NCBI RefSeq assembly: GCF_036669915.1
Contig: NC_089314.1
Coordinates: forward strand, 23,629,799 to 23,693,798
Direction of reading: 5' to 3'
DNA length: 64,000 nt
Origin: Pocillopora verrucosa
Lineage: Eukaryota; Cnidaria; Anthozoa; Scleractinia; Pocilloporidae
The notes beneath the pieces are model-generated. The model was not told the origin of the DNA, did no database searches, and saw nothing but the letters and a program-made list of their open reading frames with translations. A program made the position numbers and the translations under genes. Of this stretch, positions 31,201-54,818 are shown one piece after another (the stretch's first letter is position 1; every line of letters begins with the position of its first letter).

Positions 31201-34200
31201 TTGCAGTGTTCCCTGTCTCAGGATATCTCAATTCAATTGAGGCCGGTTACTTTTAATACATGATTAAAATTTAAACTAAAAGAAAATTCATTTTTAGGTT
31301 GAATTTCTTGTATAAGAACACGATTTATCGTTAAATTTGGTATAAATAAGCACTTGGAAATTTTTCAAAGACGCTTTATGGCTTTTACACTTTTGGTGTC
31401 TTTGAAAAATTTACTCGCATTATATTTATTTACACTAAATTGCACCGGATATCATGTTATTACTTACACTAATAGCCTAAGATTAGAGTTAACCTCCAGT
31501 TGGTTTTATCTGATTTTGAGGGAAACCTGGAGGAAACAAGGTATAGACAAGGTTTTCTGTAAAGTTACCAAAGTATGTTGATGGTATTGTCTTGTTTCGT
31601 AGGAAAGAATACAAAGTTTAGAGAAACAACTTAACGAAGCTAATAAACAGTTGACGAGACTGGAAGTACTAGAACAAGTAAGTATCAACATCACAAACAA
31701 AGGGCAGAGGCTTCTTTTCTGTTTGAGCATTAATGACACAAACTCAAAGGGAAATGTTTTTCTTAAAATCAGTTAATGACTTAAAACAATTTAATTCTCA
31801 TGGCAAAAGACAGACCTATACACGAGGTAAAGCCTGGCCATCCGTAAAGACCATCAACAGCTAAGGACCAGAATGAGATTTCTATTCGCTGATGACCTGC
31901 TGTTCGTCACCTGTGCGGGTCTGCTGTAGCTCCAATCTTGGATAGAATAAAAGGAACAATCAATCTTCCTTTCCTCTTCCCCCCCCACCCCCCCCCCCCC
32001 CCACACACACACACACACAAATTAAAGGAGCAACGATAAGACCTACGTAGAGCAGTAAAAGAAATTACAAATCATGTAATTTGTCCAAGATTGTCGATAA
32101 TCATTCTTGTTTGTTTTTAGGACAAAGCTAAGTTGACGGCTCAGATACGAGCTCAAGTATCAGTCATGGAAGGCCTGAGAACCGAAAGAAAACTATGGAG
32201 CGAGGAGCTTGCCCAACAAGGTAATGGAAATGTTTGCAAAAACACCTACCTTTTAAAATAATTGATTCTGAGTAAGAGCTTTGTGCTGTTTGTTTGTCAC
32301 CAGGATCGTCCCTTGCTCAGGATCGAGGACGAATGGAAGCTCGCATAGAGGCGCTGACTGCTGAAGTAGGTGAAGTGAAGAAGGAATGTCAGGTAAGGAA
32401 AGATAGAGTAATATTTGATTGAGCGTCGAATGTACTCTGGGATTGCTAAGATTTTACTTTCCTTCACTCCGGGGTTGATCAAGAAAACCCGTGCCACTTA
32501 TTTAACCGATGAGATGCAAAACAAAAGCCAATCGCGTGTCGGTCACTGGGGTCCTCCCGCGTTAGAAGTCGGGTTCTCATTGGCTTCCTGTTTGTATATT
32601 ATCTTTATCAGCTGTTATGGTTAATTTGATTTTGTTTCTTGAAAGCTTAATCGAAAGGCGCCCTTATGAAACAAACCAATCGTCTTCACGCTCCTTTATG
32701 CATTTTTGAAGCCTTTTCTTAGTATTGTTGGTTGTTTCAGTGATTTAGAATGTTTCGAATATCAAGTTATTCTGACGTTCCTCCGAAGACACCTTCGCAA
32801 ACTTGCAGCTGGCGAAAAATTTTAAAATCTTTTATGCATCCTTCCTCTTTTCAGAATGCCAATGAAACGATCGCCATCAAGGCTAAAGTTATAGAGGATC
32901 AAACGGACTCCATTAGGAAGCTCAAACAGGTTAGTCCTTAATCACACACTCAGGTAGTAACTATTGATCTCTTGTCCATGATGGCAGCTTTCTCTTTTTG
33001 GTTTTAGAAAATTGCAGATCAGGACTCTGACATGCGCAAAAGGAAGGAAGATGGCGAATCACGTGAGAAAAACCTTGAGGAACAGCTAGCTGTTGAGACA
33101 TCAGCAAATCAGGAGTTGCAAGTGAGGTTCTTTGTTGGTAGAATGAGAAAGTTACTCTGACAGACCGCTTACTTAAACCTCATTTGCTATGACTCAATTC
33201 TTTTGTTATCCCATCATTGGAGAGTCCAAAGGGTTCAAGTTGATTGGTCAAGAAATCTCGTGACACAAGAGCCAATGAGACACAATACTAAAACCAGTTG
33301 CAGAGAGTGCACTTAAGTTTTCCCGCGCTTGAAGTGGCGTACTTGTATTTTCTTTGAATTCTCATTGGCTCCTGTTGATATCGACCTTGTTCTGATTGGT
33401 AGTTGCGATAATATTTGTTCCCCGACACTTAGTCGTAAGGCGCTTTGTGCTTTTGTTAAACGTTAAAGGAACAATTGGATGGACTTGTGGACCGTAAGGA
33501 ATCACTCAAACAAGAACTAAGGAAAACACAGGAAGAGTTGGAGACCAGTAAGGAAAATCACAGGTATGTTATCTGGTATTACATCTTTGAAATAAACTGT
33601 GTTCAAAAATGGACACAGTTATATTTTAGGACGACAGAAGAGTTTCGCAGTACTTCGTTTTATTTTTAAGCATCCGTTTTATGTTTAAAGCATCAAGGAG
33701 GCGAAGAACTGAGGCGCATCTGCGAGTTTCTCATCTTTATACGTAATATTTGACCTCTTGTGTTGGTAAACGGAAGCTAAAGTAAATGGAGGCTTTTCAA
33801 TGTAAAATTGTACTTGTTACTTGTGATCTAAATGTCATCTGATCTACAACAGGATTTTGAAAACAAAATGGCACGAAAAGAGTGAACTAATAAGCAAGTT
33901 GGAAAAGGAAGTTGTTGAGATGCGAAATAACTTAAGAGGAAAGGAAAAAACTTTAATTGAAGAGAGAGACAAAGCTGTGAAGGCGGCCGAGTAAGTATTC
34001 CGATTTTTTTGCTAGCTTACTGCTTTGAACGAAACAACCTTGCCAAGTGAAACAAAGCTAGCTCTAAAGGAGACAAAAGCTTTGTTCGTATTGTTGTTAC
34101 AGTTATTCGTACTTAAGAACTTCGGGAAACTTAAAGCGCATAGGATTAAGTGTGGATACACCAAGCGAAAGTAACAACATCAGTCAATCAGAAGAGGGAA

Positions 34201-35357
34201 GAATAAGACAGGCTGTCGGGAAATGCGAGTGACTGAAAAGTGATTGATTTTAGTTTGATTGGTAGATCTGATTGGTTGAGAGGGAAGTGCAAGTTTTTTT
34301 TTGACCAATCGCAAAGCGAACTACATACGAAACCAAAGCAATCCGGAATTACTTTCGGCGCTCTTTTAAACATGACTCTAACCAGGCTGCCAGCCGATGT
34401 CTTTGTTGTTACCTTTTTTTTTGTAACCATACGACTTTTTCCTTTTTCAAAACGCTCAGTTCCGCCGTAGAGAGGTTAAAAGTCTGTGATGATGCTTTCC
34501 GCAAACAGCTCGAACAAGAACGACGGGCGCACGAGCAACAGCTTCAGACACTGGCCAACGAAAAACAGCAGGAGGTAGAACGAGCTAATAACAGGGTAAG
34601 GAAAGAAAGTGAAAAATCTTGTTGATCACCACAACGGTTGTACATCCGAGGCACGTCTTCTTGAATTAAATTATGCTCGTTTCATCTTTCCTAAAAATAT
34701 GGCGGTGTCCCATGAAAATCCAGATAGGTCTCATTCCGTGGAAATCGAACGCTTGCGTGGAAGTGTCATGCACTTTTGACCCGGATGGCGCAAAAAACCG
34801 GGCTATGTTTAGAGCGGAGAAAATCGGTCTGGTAGGGACGAACCCCATAGACTTTATTCTGATAATCTTTGTGGTCAGGGCCCATTGAGCGCCATTTCGC
34901 TGCGACAGGGCTTTTCAACAAACCGCTTTTTGAGCACTGCTTAAAAAAAACCCGAATCGCTTTCATTCGTTTAAACATTGCGATCATTGCACAAATTCAA
35001 TCAATCTAGTTTTTGGGCGCCTTGTTGGGAAAAAAATAGTTTTGTTCCAGGAACAAATGCTCTCACCAAACATCATGTAATACAAAGCGAAGTATCGCCA
35101 CGTCTTATTCAAACCACGTATTGATATGTGAACCTTTTCCTTTAAACTGTATTACCACTATTTCAGTCTAGTGCCGAAAAAAAAAGAAACGGTAAGGTTG
35201 TGTTTTTCTCTTCCTTTTTTCGTAGGTCGTGGAAGTGGAAGATGAGATGCGCATACTTCTACAAGAGAATGCGCTGACCAAGAAAACTTTAGAGAAACGT
35301 CTGCAGAAACTCACATCTGCTTTCACTGAAATCCAACATGACTTAGCTAGAACGTGA
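22245..35357 (+). CDS. LRRCC1: Leucine-rich repeat and coiled-coil domain-containing protein 1
   Basis: About 25 exons run from ATG 22245 to TGA 35355-35357. Exons 1 (22245-22558) and 2 (23196-23521) encode leucine-rich repeats typical of the family: LHCNNISVIENLDRLQHLKH, LDLSSNRITRMQGL, LNLSCNELRVVEGL, LDLSYNVIYDLSGL and the cap NPVCEIPDYR. A low-complexity linker follows, then a long coiled coil. Vertebrate LRRCC1 landmarks recur in order: LIQELDSERERRWKAEQAARR, LLANREQEHRK, IIREYQEKLNKRDLDYAALEDE, LRTERKLWSEELAQQGSSLA, VIEDQTDSIRKLK, DDAFRKQLEQ, LANEKQQEVERANNR, and the ending LQKLTSAFTEIQHDL. LRRCC1 (CLERC) is a centrosomal/centriolar protein needed for mitotic spindle poles and cilia. 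The exon around 28205-28262 is the least certain. No disabling lesion is seen. Confidence 0.93.
24690..24755 (-). repeat. tRNA-like sequence (SINE head or tRNA relic)
   Basis: Read on the minus strand: 'ggatcagtggtgagtg' resembles an A box and about 35 bases on 'ggggtttcattcctgctc' resembles a degenerate B box (consensus GGTTCGANTCC). It lies in an LRRCC1 intron. The degenerate B box argues against a working tRNA. Confidence 0.4.
24915..25015. repeat. Short inverted repeat around 'tatccattagata/tatccaatggata'
   Basis: Repeated 'ctatcca' and 'tggatag' words in both orientations within 100 bp of an LRRCC1 intron suggest a small MITE fragment. No further structure is seen. Confidence 0.4.
25675..25930. 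repeat. 43-bp minisatellite, about six copies
   Basis: The unit runs from 'gatagggtgctgtttaactg' to 'aaggaggctgttgat'. The first four copies are essentially identical; the fifth and sixth carry 'gataagg' and the last also 'tgttg' for 'tgctg'. It is located in an LRRCC1 intron and is not coding. The near identity implies a young, length-variable array. Confidence 0.92.
28726..28917 (+). repeat. Dispersed MITE-like repeat, 'ctgacatgtaact' family
   Basis: It matches 47020-47218 in the order 'acatgtaactt/actccct', 'aatatccatac', 'caaacttat', 'taacaccaaa', 'gcagcttgagg(g)gagaattaa', 'cagatcttgggagt'. It lies in an LRRCC1 intron. Confidence 0.6.
29869..29931 (+). repeat. tRNA-like sequence with intact A and B boxes
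   Basis: 'tagttggtagagtg' (29877-29890) fits the pol III A box and 'ggttcgaatcc' (29910-29920) fits the B box exactly, at tRNA-like spacing. I could not fold a full acceptor stem, so it is more likely a tRNA pseudogene or SINE head than a working tRNA. It lies in an LRRCC1 intron on the same strand as the gene. Confidence 0.5.
30624..30798. repeat. Direct tandem duplication, 89-bp unit, two copies
   Basis: The segments beginning 'tattttaaagtatataaatt' at 30624 and at 30713 are practically identical through 'gtgacgttttcatgatt'. It is an exact, recent duplication inside an LRRCC1 intron. Confidence 0.9.
31860..31925 (+). pseudogene. Possible reverse-transcriptase fragment (FADD motif)
   Basis: A short stretch in an LRRCC1 intron translates as MRFLFADDLLFVTCAG, resembling the catalytic palm motif (F/YADD) of non-LTR retrotransposon reverse transcriptases. 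It is cut off by a stop right after and has no flanking RT motifs, so it is a tiny relic at best. Confidence 0.3.
31979..32019. repeat. Poly-C / (CA)n microsatellite
   Basis: A C-rich run followed directly by (AC)n, in an LRRCC1 intron. Its exact length may be unreliable in assemblies. Confidence 0.85.
34235..34345. repeat. Dispersed 'gattggt...ccaatc' repeat fragment
   Basis: It carries the 'ttgattggtagatctgattg' and 'gaccaatcgcaaagcgaact' blocks, shared in kind with intron repeats at 40380-40490, 41490-41740 and 42440-42710. All are short palindrome-bearing pieces with 'attggtt/accaatca'. Confidence 0.4.
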
Positions 35358-37381
35358 ATGTGCTACAATACTTTCAACAAATTGTAAATATTTTTCGTGA
35401 ATATTTTCGAGAAAAACAGGTATGTGAATTATGTATGTAATAAACGATAACATAAATATAACGGCAGTTTTATCAATGTTTCTTCTGGTTAGTAACGGGA
35501 AGTGACTGAAAATGATACGAGAAAGGAGAAGACGAGGATCCGTGACGGTCTCTGATCACGCAAAGGGCTTTCAAATGGCTGGCGCTCATCGTAATCAATT
35601 CGAATTCATCTGAATTCGTAGTTCAGTCGTGGGTACCTTTTTTAACACACATTAAAGCTCAGCACTATTCGCGATACTCAAAGAAACTTCAAAATTAGAA
35701 TTGGGCCTGCTAATTTGACCAATATCAGTTCGCAGATTAAACAATAGATATAATAGAGCTGAAATATAGTGTCACATTCCAAACTGTCTCATCGATCTAT
35801 TGTTACATTTCGTACGTTTGTTATAAGCAACCTCCCGTAAATGACCATCTCTCCTCTCCTCACTCCGTCACCCACGATCGAAAACCATTCTCGCGAGCGC
35901 CTAGTCTTAGTCACAGACCCGATGGTGTCCTCTACGAGGACTTACAATGTATTTAAAATTGCTTCTTTTTTATTTCTTTACTCGAAGGAAATCCTAATGC
36001 TGTTCGTTTAAGTTCAAAGTGCTTTTTTCATTTGCTCAGGTGTAAACAAATCATAGCCCTCCACCCTTCCTAATAGAACACGACCTCCAAAGAAAATCCG
36101 TTTTAATCAAAGAGCATAGTCGCAACCATTAGGTAACATAAACCTCTCTACTTTTACAATATTTTTTTTTCTCTCATATCTATTTTGAAAATTCAACCTA
36201 ACAGGCCGTGCAAACGGAAGTTAAATTCTTCATTTTATAGAGTATATAAAAAAAAAGGAAAATTTAATTCTTATTATTTTCGCTATTTCTTGATTCAAAA
36301 TAATACCATGCGCGCTCAAGTAGATTTATGTACTCAAAGGAACGAGTTGATACAAGTCTCGCCGCGGGACAACGAGCAATAGAATGAAATAAAATTGTTA
36401 CAGTATTTTTCTACCCTCTGAAGGTTATTTCATTTTAGTATATTTACACCTTAATTTGACTATTCGATCACCAAACGTAATATAATAACGTCTCGACCTG
36501 GTTGCAGATAATTCACTATCAATTGTCTTTTACCACTACAGAAATGGTAATATGCAAAGGGGCCGCGTTGGCTTGCCAACGATCTCGCATTTGGAAACTA
36601 TTAACTTAGTTAGTCGAGAAGATCTCAGATAAGAAAACCGTTTTGTAAGCTCAATTCAGACCACGCGTGGTGTACCTGGCTCGGAGTCAACAGAGACCAA
36701 CAAAGGGCCAGTGCACGGTCACACGGTGGTTTTCAGGGATACGGCTATTTCTTTCCCTGAGCATCGTCTTTTTTTAAATTTTTTTTGTGAGCATACAAAT
36801 CTGCTCTTTTCTACTGACTTCTTCATTGAGAAAAGCTAGGAAACCTGGGACAAGCTCGACCATGTGATCTTGCTTGAATTTTCATTTCTCCATCTTAAAA
36901 TGATTTATACTCATCTGTATGTAACTATTTTGAGAAAGGCAAAGGTGCCGATGGAAGACTATAGTGCAGTCAAGTGGTCTGAATTGAGACAAGAAACAGT
37001 CGATAAGAATACTATTCAATAAACCTTTAAGTAGCTGTTCATGTAGTAGTTTGATGTACGGATACCAAAAGTTAACACAAAATTTCAATCACTCCACGGA
37101 AGATTTTCAATGGTTAACTATAGCCGTGGACATTTGCAGCCATTAACTAAGATTCCTATTTCGTATTGCTTGATCAACAACCATTCAACAGAACAAGGAT
37201 TGGAAGCCCATATATGTTGTAACACAATCCCACTGACCATAGACGAACCACCAGGGGCTCAAATAATTAACGAAATCGAGGCTCCTTTCCATCTGCTACG
37301 CATTGGTTTGAACTGTGAATGTTTAACCCGTTCAATCAACACCAACGTTTTGCTCCATTCCTTGAGATAACGTTCCACTTG
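35358..37381. other. Convergent intergenic region, LRRCC1 and ATP2C1 3' ends
   Basis: 2 kb separating two genes that point at each other. A polyadenylation hexamer AATAAA for LRRCC1 stands at 35439-35444, 82 bases after its stop. Both 3' UTRs are expected here. Open frames at 36185-36382 and 37110-37370 have no recognisable content. Confidence 0.5.
35439..35444 (+). terminator. Polyadenylation signal AATAAA of LRRCC1
   Basis: Canonical hexamer 82 bases beyond the LRRCC1 stop codon, on the coding strand. The cleavage site itself is not visible. Confidence 0.55.
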
Positions 37382-51213
<13,832 letters not shown>

Positions 51214-52314
51214 ACTGCAGCCAAGTCGTTACGTGCTTCGCCATGATTTCACTAACATATTGGCAAAGTACACAGAACACTTACCGGAGGTCGGACGGTC
51301 ACAAAACACAAATTAGCATTTCCCAACATGCATCGAAGATTAGAAAATCTTGGGAAACTGGGTCGAGTAAAGGATCGCAGACAGGTGTCTTCTCGTACGC
51401 TCTGAGAGAACGCCTAAAACACCCCTCTTGAAAAGAATGAGAAAATTAACAATTTCCGTGATTATTTCCAACGGCAATTGATTGATTTATGAGACGAAAC
51501 GTTTCTCCTTTTTCTAAAAAATTGGTTTTCTCAAACAGAAATGCCACTACCCTTCATACCCTGTTTCTTCCTTCATAAAAACTTACACAACTTTTGTTTT
51601 TGTACAAAAAGTATCTTGAGCTTGGGTTACCTATGGTCTTCCAAAGGTGGGTGAGGAGTTGTAAGTGTAATTTGAAAGTTAAAAACCATCTTATCACACC
51701 TATAAGTTCATATGAAGTTAAAACTTTATTTTTCACTTATTTAAAATATCACCTCTAAATAATTACATTATACACCTAAGGTGATTCATTAGCACTAATG
51801 TTATTTAAAAAATTCTTATTATTCGTTACAAAACCTCTCATAAGGCTTTTAAACTTGGATTATACTGCCATGCCTATGGTGACTTGGAAAGTGAACGAAA
51901 AAGTAGTTCTTTCTACGACCTAAATTCAGCTAGTAACAAAAAAATAACTTGAAGGTAAGACTTATTTTATAATACTGATTTAAACTTTTTTTTACCATAA
52001 AAATTAGCATATAAAAGCAACAACATTTAGAAACAAAAATTCCATTACCAATGAGAATTCAGAGTAAAACAAATAAATTACCTGGTGCACAGAAAAATGC
52101 ACAAGTAACCAATCACAACTGTCTTCCTTTGTGAATTTGATTGATTGAAAGACTGGTATAGCAAAGTGATGAAAAACTGACCCAATCTGTGATTACTTTC
52201 CACTTTCAAATGAAAATTGCTCTAATACTAATGACTTAGGTAAAAGGGATGAGGCAAGAAGTCAGTGTTTAAAACACATTTAAACCTAGCTGAGCCTTGG
52301 GAAAATTTGTCTTT
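51214..52314. other. ATP2C1 upstream region and arylsulfatase 3' flank
   Basis: No further gene. From about 51325 the sequence is the left part of the duplicated segment and is matched at 54819-55960. A right-half copy of the intronic repeat family lies at 52100-52216. The ATP2C1 promoter should be within the first few hundred bases. Confidence 0.5.
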
Positions 52315-53808
52315 TTACAGCTCCCAGGGAGCCCATACATTACCATGCAACTCTGGTAATGATGCTGGATCTGGTTTTGGGTAACGCACTGGTACAGCTG
52401 TGGCATTGTATTCCTTAAGCCTGCGCATCAAATTATTCACCATCTCTGGATATACCTTTGACAGTTCATTTCTTTCTTCTGGATCCTCTCTTATATTGAA
52501 AAGAAAGGTACTGTTTATATTATCAAAATAATTTGGTGCATACTCGATGGGATAAGAACTCTCTGCTGGTGGAAGCCAACTTCCATTCCCTGGACATCCT
52601 GTTAAAAGCTTCCAATCACCAACTCGTATGGCAGCTTGTCGACAGTGTTTATATGGCTCAAAGTGAGAGTCCCAGTAAGCATCAATGGGGTCGATATTGT
52701 GCAAGATTTCCTTCCTTGGTGAAGGTTCTCCATTACTCAATGTTTCCCACACATTGTAACCGTCTAGAGGTAGATCCTCAACAGAACCTCCTGATAGATG
52801 GACAATTGTTGGAAACCAGTCAGTGACATGGATCAGTTCTGAATTTATCTGTCCAGGTTTTGCTAACAGTTTGCTGTGCACAAGACCTATACCCCTCATC
52901 CCGCCCTCCCATAGTGACCCTTTCCATCCTCGCAGAGGATAGTTATTACCGGCTGCATATATCTGTCCACCATTGTCTGTACTGAAGAAAAGGACGGTGT
53001 CATCCCACAGGCCATGTTTCTGTAGGGCCACTGTTATGTTGCCAATCCCTTCATCCATACAGGTAACCATGCCTGCATAGGTGCGGCGAGCAGGGTTTTT
53101 TATATCTTTGTATATCTCTGTATACTGTTCAGGTACCTGTAAGGGTGAGTGAACAGCTTGATATGCGACGAAAAGGAACAAAGGTGTTTCTGGATCGTGA
53201 GAAGAAATTATATCAACTGCTTCATTTGTGAACAAGAATGTTGAATAGTTCCCAGCGACATCAGCAGCAACTTCTTCATTTCTCCGCATGTCGTACCCGT
53301 TCAGACCACCGTATCCTTTTGATGGATATCCAAGGCCATTCTTATGAGTATAGTAATCTTCTCCACCTGTCAAGTAACCGAAAAAAGAATCGAAACCCCT
53401 CTGAGTTGGAATGAACTCTCTTTTGTAGAATCCAATATGCCATTTTCCGATCATGTGTGTACTGTAGCCACTCTCTTTCAGCTTACTCGCGATCGTAGTG
53501 TCATTTTTAGGCAATGCATTCGCCTGAGAAGGCCAGATTATTCCGTGTTGTAGGCCAGTGTGAATTTGATACCTGCCGGAAAAGAGCTGACTTCGAGTTG
53601 GCGTACAAATTGGTTGCACGTAATAGTTCTCCAAGCGCACTCCATTGGCTGCCAAACTGTCGAGAAAGGGAGTTTTTATGCGTGGATTGTGGTAACCGAT
53701 ATCATTAAAGCCATAATCATCGGCCAGAATGAACACTATGTGCGGTGGTTTTCCAGAAGCAATTTGCAAGCCGAACAGGAAAACTAATGTCACGAGACGC
53801 TCCTCCAT
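52315..53808 (-). CDS. Arylsulfatase B-like sulfatase, intact copy
   Basis: A single-exon gene of 497 residues, of a length usual for ARSB-type enzymes. I chose the ATG at 53808 because it is followed by a signal peptide ([15 protein letters not shown]) and because the duplicate starts at the same place; the frame stays open upstream to 53895 but without homology. Sulfatase landmarks: metal-binding [13 protein letters not shown]; the formylglycine site CTPTRSQLFSGRYQ (the Ser of the usual CTPSR is Thr, which the CxPxR rule allows); GKWHIGFYK; STDNGGQ; and GWKGSLWEGGMRG. The likely reaction is hydrolysis of sulfate esters of glycosaminoglycan-type or related polysaccharides, in the lysosome or outside the cell. 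The exact substrate is unknown; invertebrate arylsulfatases are a large family. Confidence 0.9.
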   Translation of the reverse strand: MEERLVTLVFLFGLQIASGKPPHIVFILADDYGFNDIGYHNPRIKTPFLDSLAANGVRLENYYVQPICTPTRSQLFSGRYQIHTGLQHGIIWPSQANALPKNDTTIASKLKESGYSTHMIGKWHIGFYKREFIPTQRGFDSFFGYLTGGEDYYTHKNGLGYPSKGYGGLNGYDMRRNEEVAADVAGNYSTFLFTNEAVDIISSHDPETPLFLFVAYQAVHSPLQVPEQYTEIYKDIKNPARRTYAGMVTCMDEGIGNITVALQKHGLWDDTVLFFSTDNGGQIYAAGNNYPLRGWKGSLWEGGMRGIGLVHSKLLAKPGQINSELIHVTDWFPTIVHLSGGSVEDLPLDGYNVWETLSNGEPSPRKEILHNIDPIDAYWDSHFEPYKHCRQAAIRVGDWKLLTGCPGNGSWLPPAESSYPIEYAPNYFDNINSTFLFNIREDPEERNELSKVYPEMVNNLMRRLKEYNATAVPVRYPKPDPASLPELHGNVWAPWEL

Positions 53809-54104
53809 TTTTGATGTTTTCATTTTCACTAGAAAGAAGGTGTGCACACTCTGGTTGCGTTGCATCATGGTCGTGCGCAAGCCGAAAAGGGACAATCCAA
53901 GACGAAAGACGAAAAAACATCTTTCTTAATTCTTCCCCGAGCTCAAAACTTACCATCTCTACTTTTTCTACCTAATCCAAAAGATTTTGCAAATCCGAAA
54001 ACAAATTTGGACTTGATATCTTTTATACAAATCGCTTTTGAAAAGTTTGTCGAATCGAGAAATTACGGTGGCCGGTAAGAACAAAACAGAGTCACAAAAC
54101 CTAC

Positions 54105-54235
54105 AACACAAACACAAACTTAAGTTTGTGTTTGTGTCGTAGAGTTTGTGTTTGTGTTGTAGAGTTTGTGTTTGTGTTGAAGAGTCTTGTGTTTGTGTTG
54201 CGGATTTTGTGATTCTGTTTTAAGTTTGTGTTTGT
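54105..54235. repeat. 21-bp 'gtttgtgtttgtgttgtaga' minisatellite with inverted first copy
   Basis: About four direct copies of the unit, preceded by one inverted copy, so the first 45 bases form a hairpin around 'aacttaagtt'. Copies drift at the sixteenth to nineteenth positions ('tcgtag', 'ttgaag', 'ttgcgga'). Confidence 0.85.
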
Positions 54236-54504
54236 TTTTTTGCAAATCCGAAAAAATATTAAGAATCGTTTTTTTTTTTTTTAGACAAATCGCTTTTGAA
54301 AAGTTTGTCTGATCGAGAAAACAATTTTAAATCCTGGTTTGATTCATAAATCCACAAAAGACTTTCATGAAAATCGAAAATAGTTTACAATCCAAGAATT
54401 TCTCTAAAATCCAGAAAATTTTGGCAAATCGAGGAAAAATATTTTGTCACGTAGCACTTTTATGCCAGTAGTCAGCAATTTGTTACGATACAGCATATTG
54501 TGTC

Positions 54505-54645
54505 GCACTAGGTTGCACTAGGTCGACTTGGAGTCACTACGCGAACGGACTAAACTGTACCAAGTGTCTTGAGATGTTCTACCACAAAAGTAGAAAAAAA
54601 TTTGTGAGCAATGAGCTATTCTGCCGTCGATGTATTGTTCAGATT
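54505..54645 (+). pseudogene. Zinc-finger (PHD-like) relic
   Basis: One frame reads a Cys-rich pattern: GLNCTKCLEMFYHKSRKKF followed by ELFCRRC and a stop, with further cysteines upstream (CVALGC). The C-x2-C, H and C-x2-C spacing resembles PHD fingers carried by some cnidarian transposon proteins. There is no start codon or longer frame, so it is a fragment. The family assignment is a guess. Confidence 0.3.
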
Positions 54646-54721
54646 TAGAAAAATACCATGGTGTTTCTACGGACTTAAGGACTCTAAAGAGAAGGTTGAT
54701 TAAGTGTGGTACGGAAGCCGT

Positions 54722-54771
54722 AGTGAGCTCCTAAGAGCGATTTCCTCCGAAATCGCTCTTAGGAGCTCACT
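54722..54771. repeat. Perfect 22-bp inverted repeat with 6-base loop
   Basis: The arms 54722-54743 and 54750-54771 are exact reverse complements (start 'agtgagctcctaagagcgat'), separated by 'cctccg'. It lies just left of the duplication breakpoint (54785-54819). Confidence 0.9.
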
Positions 54772-54818
54772 TAAGGCGACTCTATGTAGTAGGTCGTGTA
54801 ACAATCTTTCAATTATCT

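Larger units (their letters stand above)
53809..54784. other. Spacer specific to duplication unit 1
   Basis: About 950 bp with no counterpart upstream of the second arylsulfatase. It holds a GTTTGTGTTT minisatellite, a zinc-finger-like relic and a perfect 22-bp palindrome (listed separately). This replaces the sequence that serves as the upstream region in unit 2, so the intact gene probably has a different promoter from the ancestral one. Confidence 0.6.
51325..54818. repeat. Segmental tandem duplication, unit 1
   Basis: It starts at 'aacatgcatcgaagatt' and includes the intact arylsulfatase. Its right end (54785-54818, 'tgtaacaatctttcaatta') matches the right end of unit 2 at 57475-57505, which fixes the breakpoint. 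Unit 1 carries about 950 bp (53830-54780) that unit 2 lacks, and lacks about 150 bp present in unit 2 near 55525-55680. Confidence 0.8.

Noticed and set aside
52533-52826. 97-codon plus-strand ORF, repeated at 56181-56474
   Set aside because: Antisense shadow of the conserved arylsulfatase frame; its presence in both copies follows from the duplication.
53809-53895. Upstream in-frame extension of the intact arylsulfatase (29 extra residues)
   Set aside because: It would bury the signal peptide, and the duplicate has no matching sequence upstream of the shared ATG.
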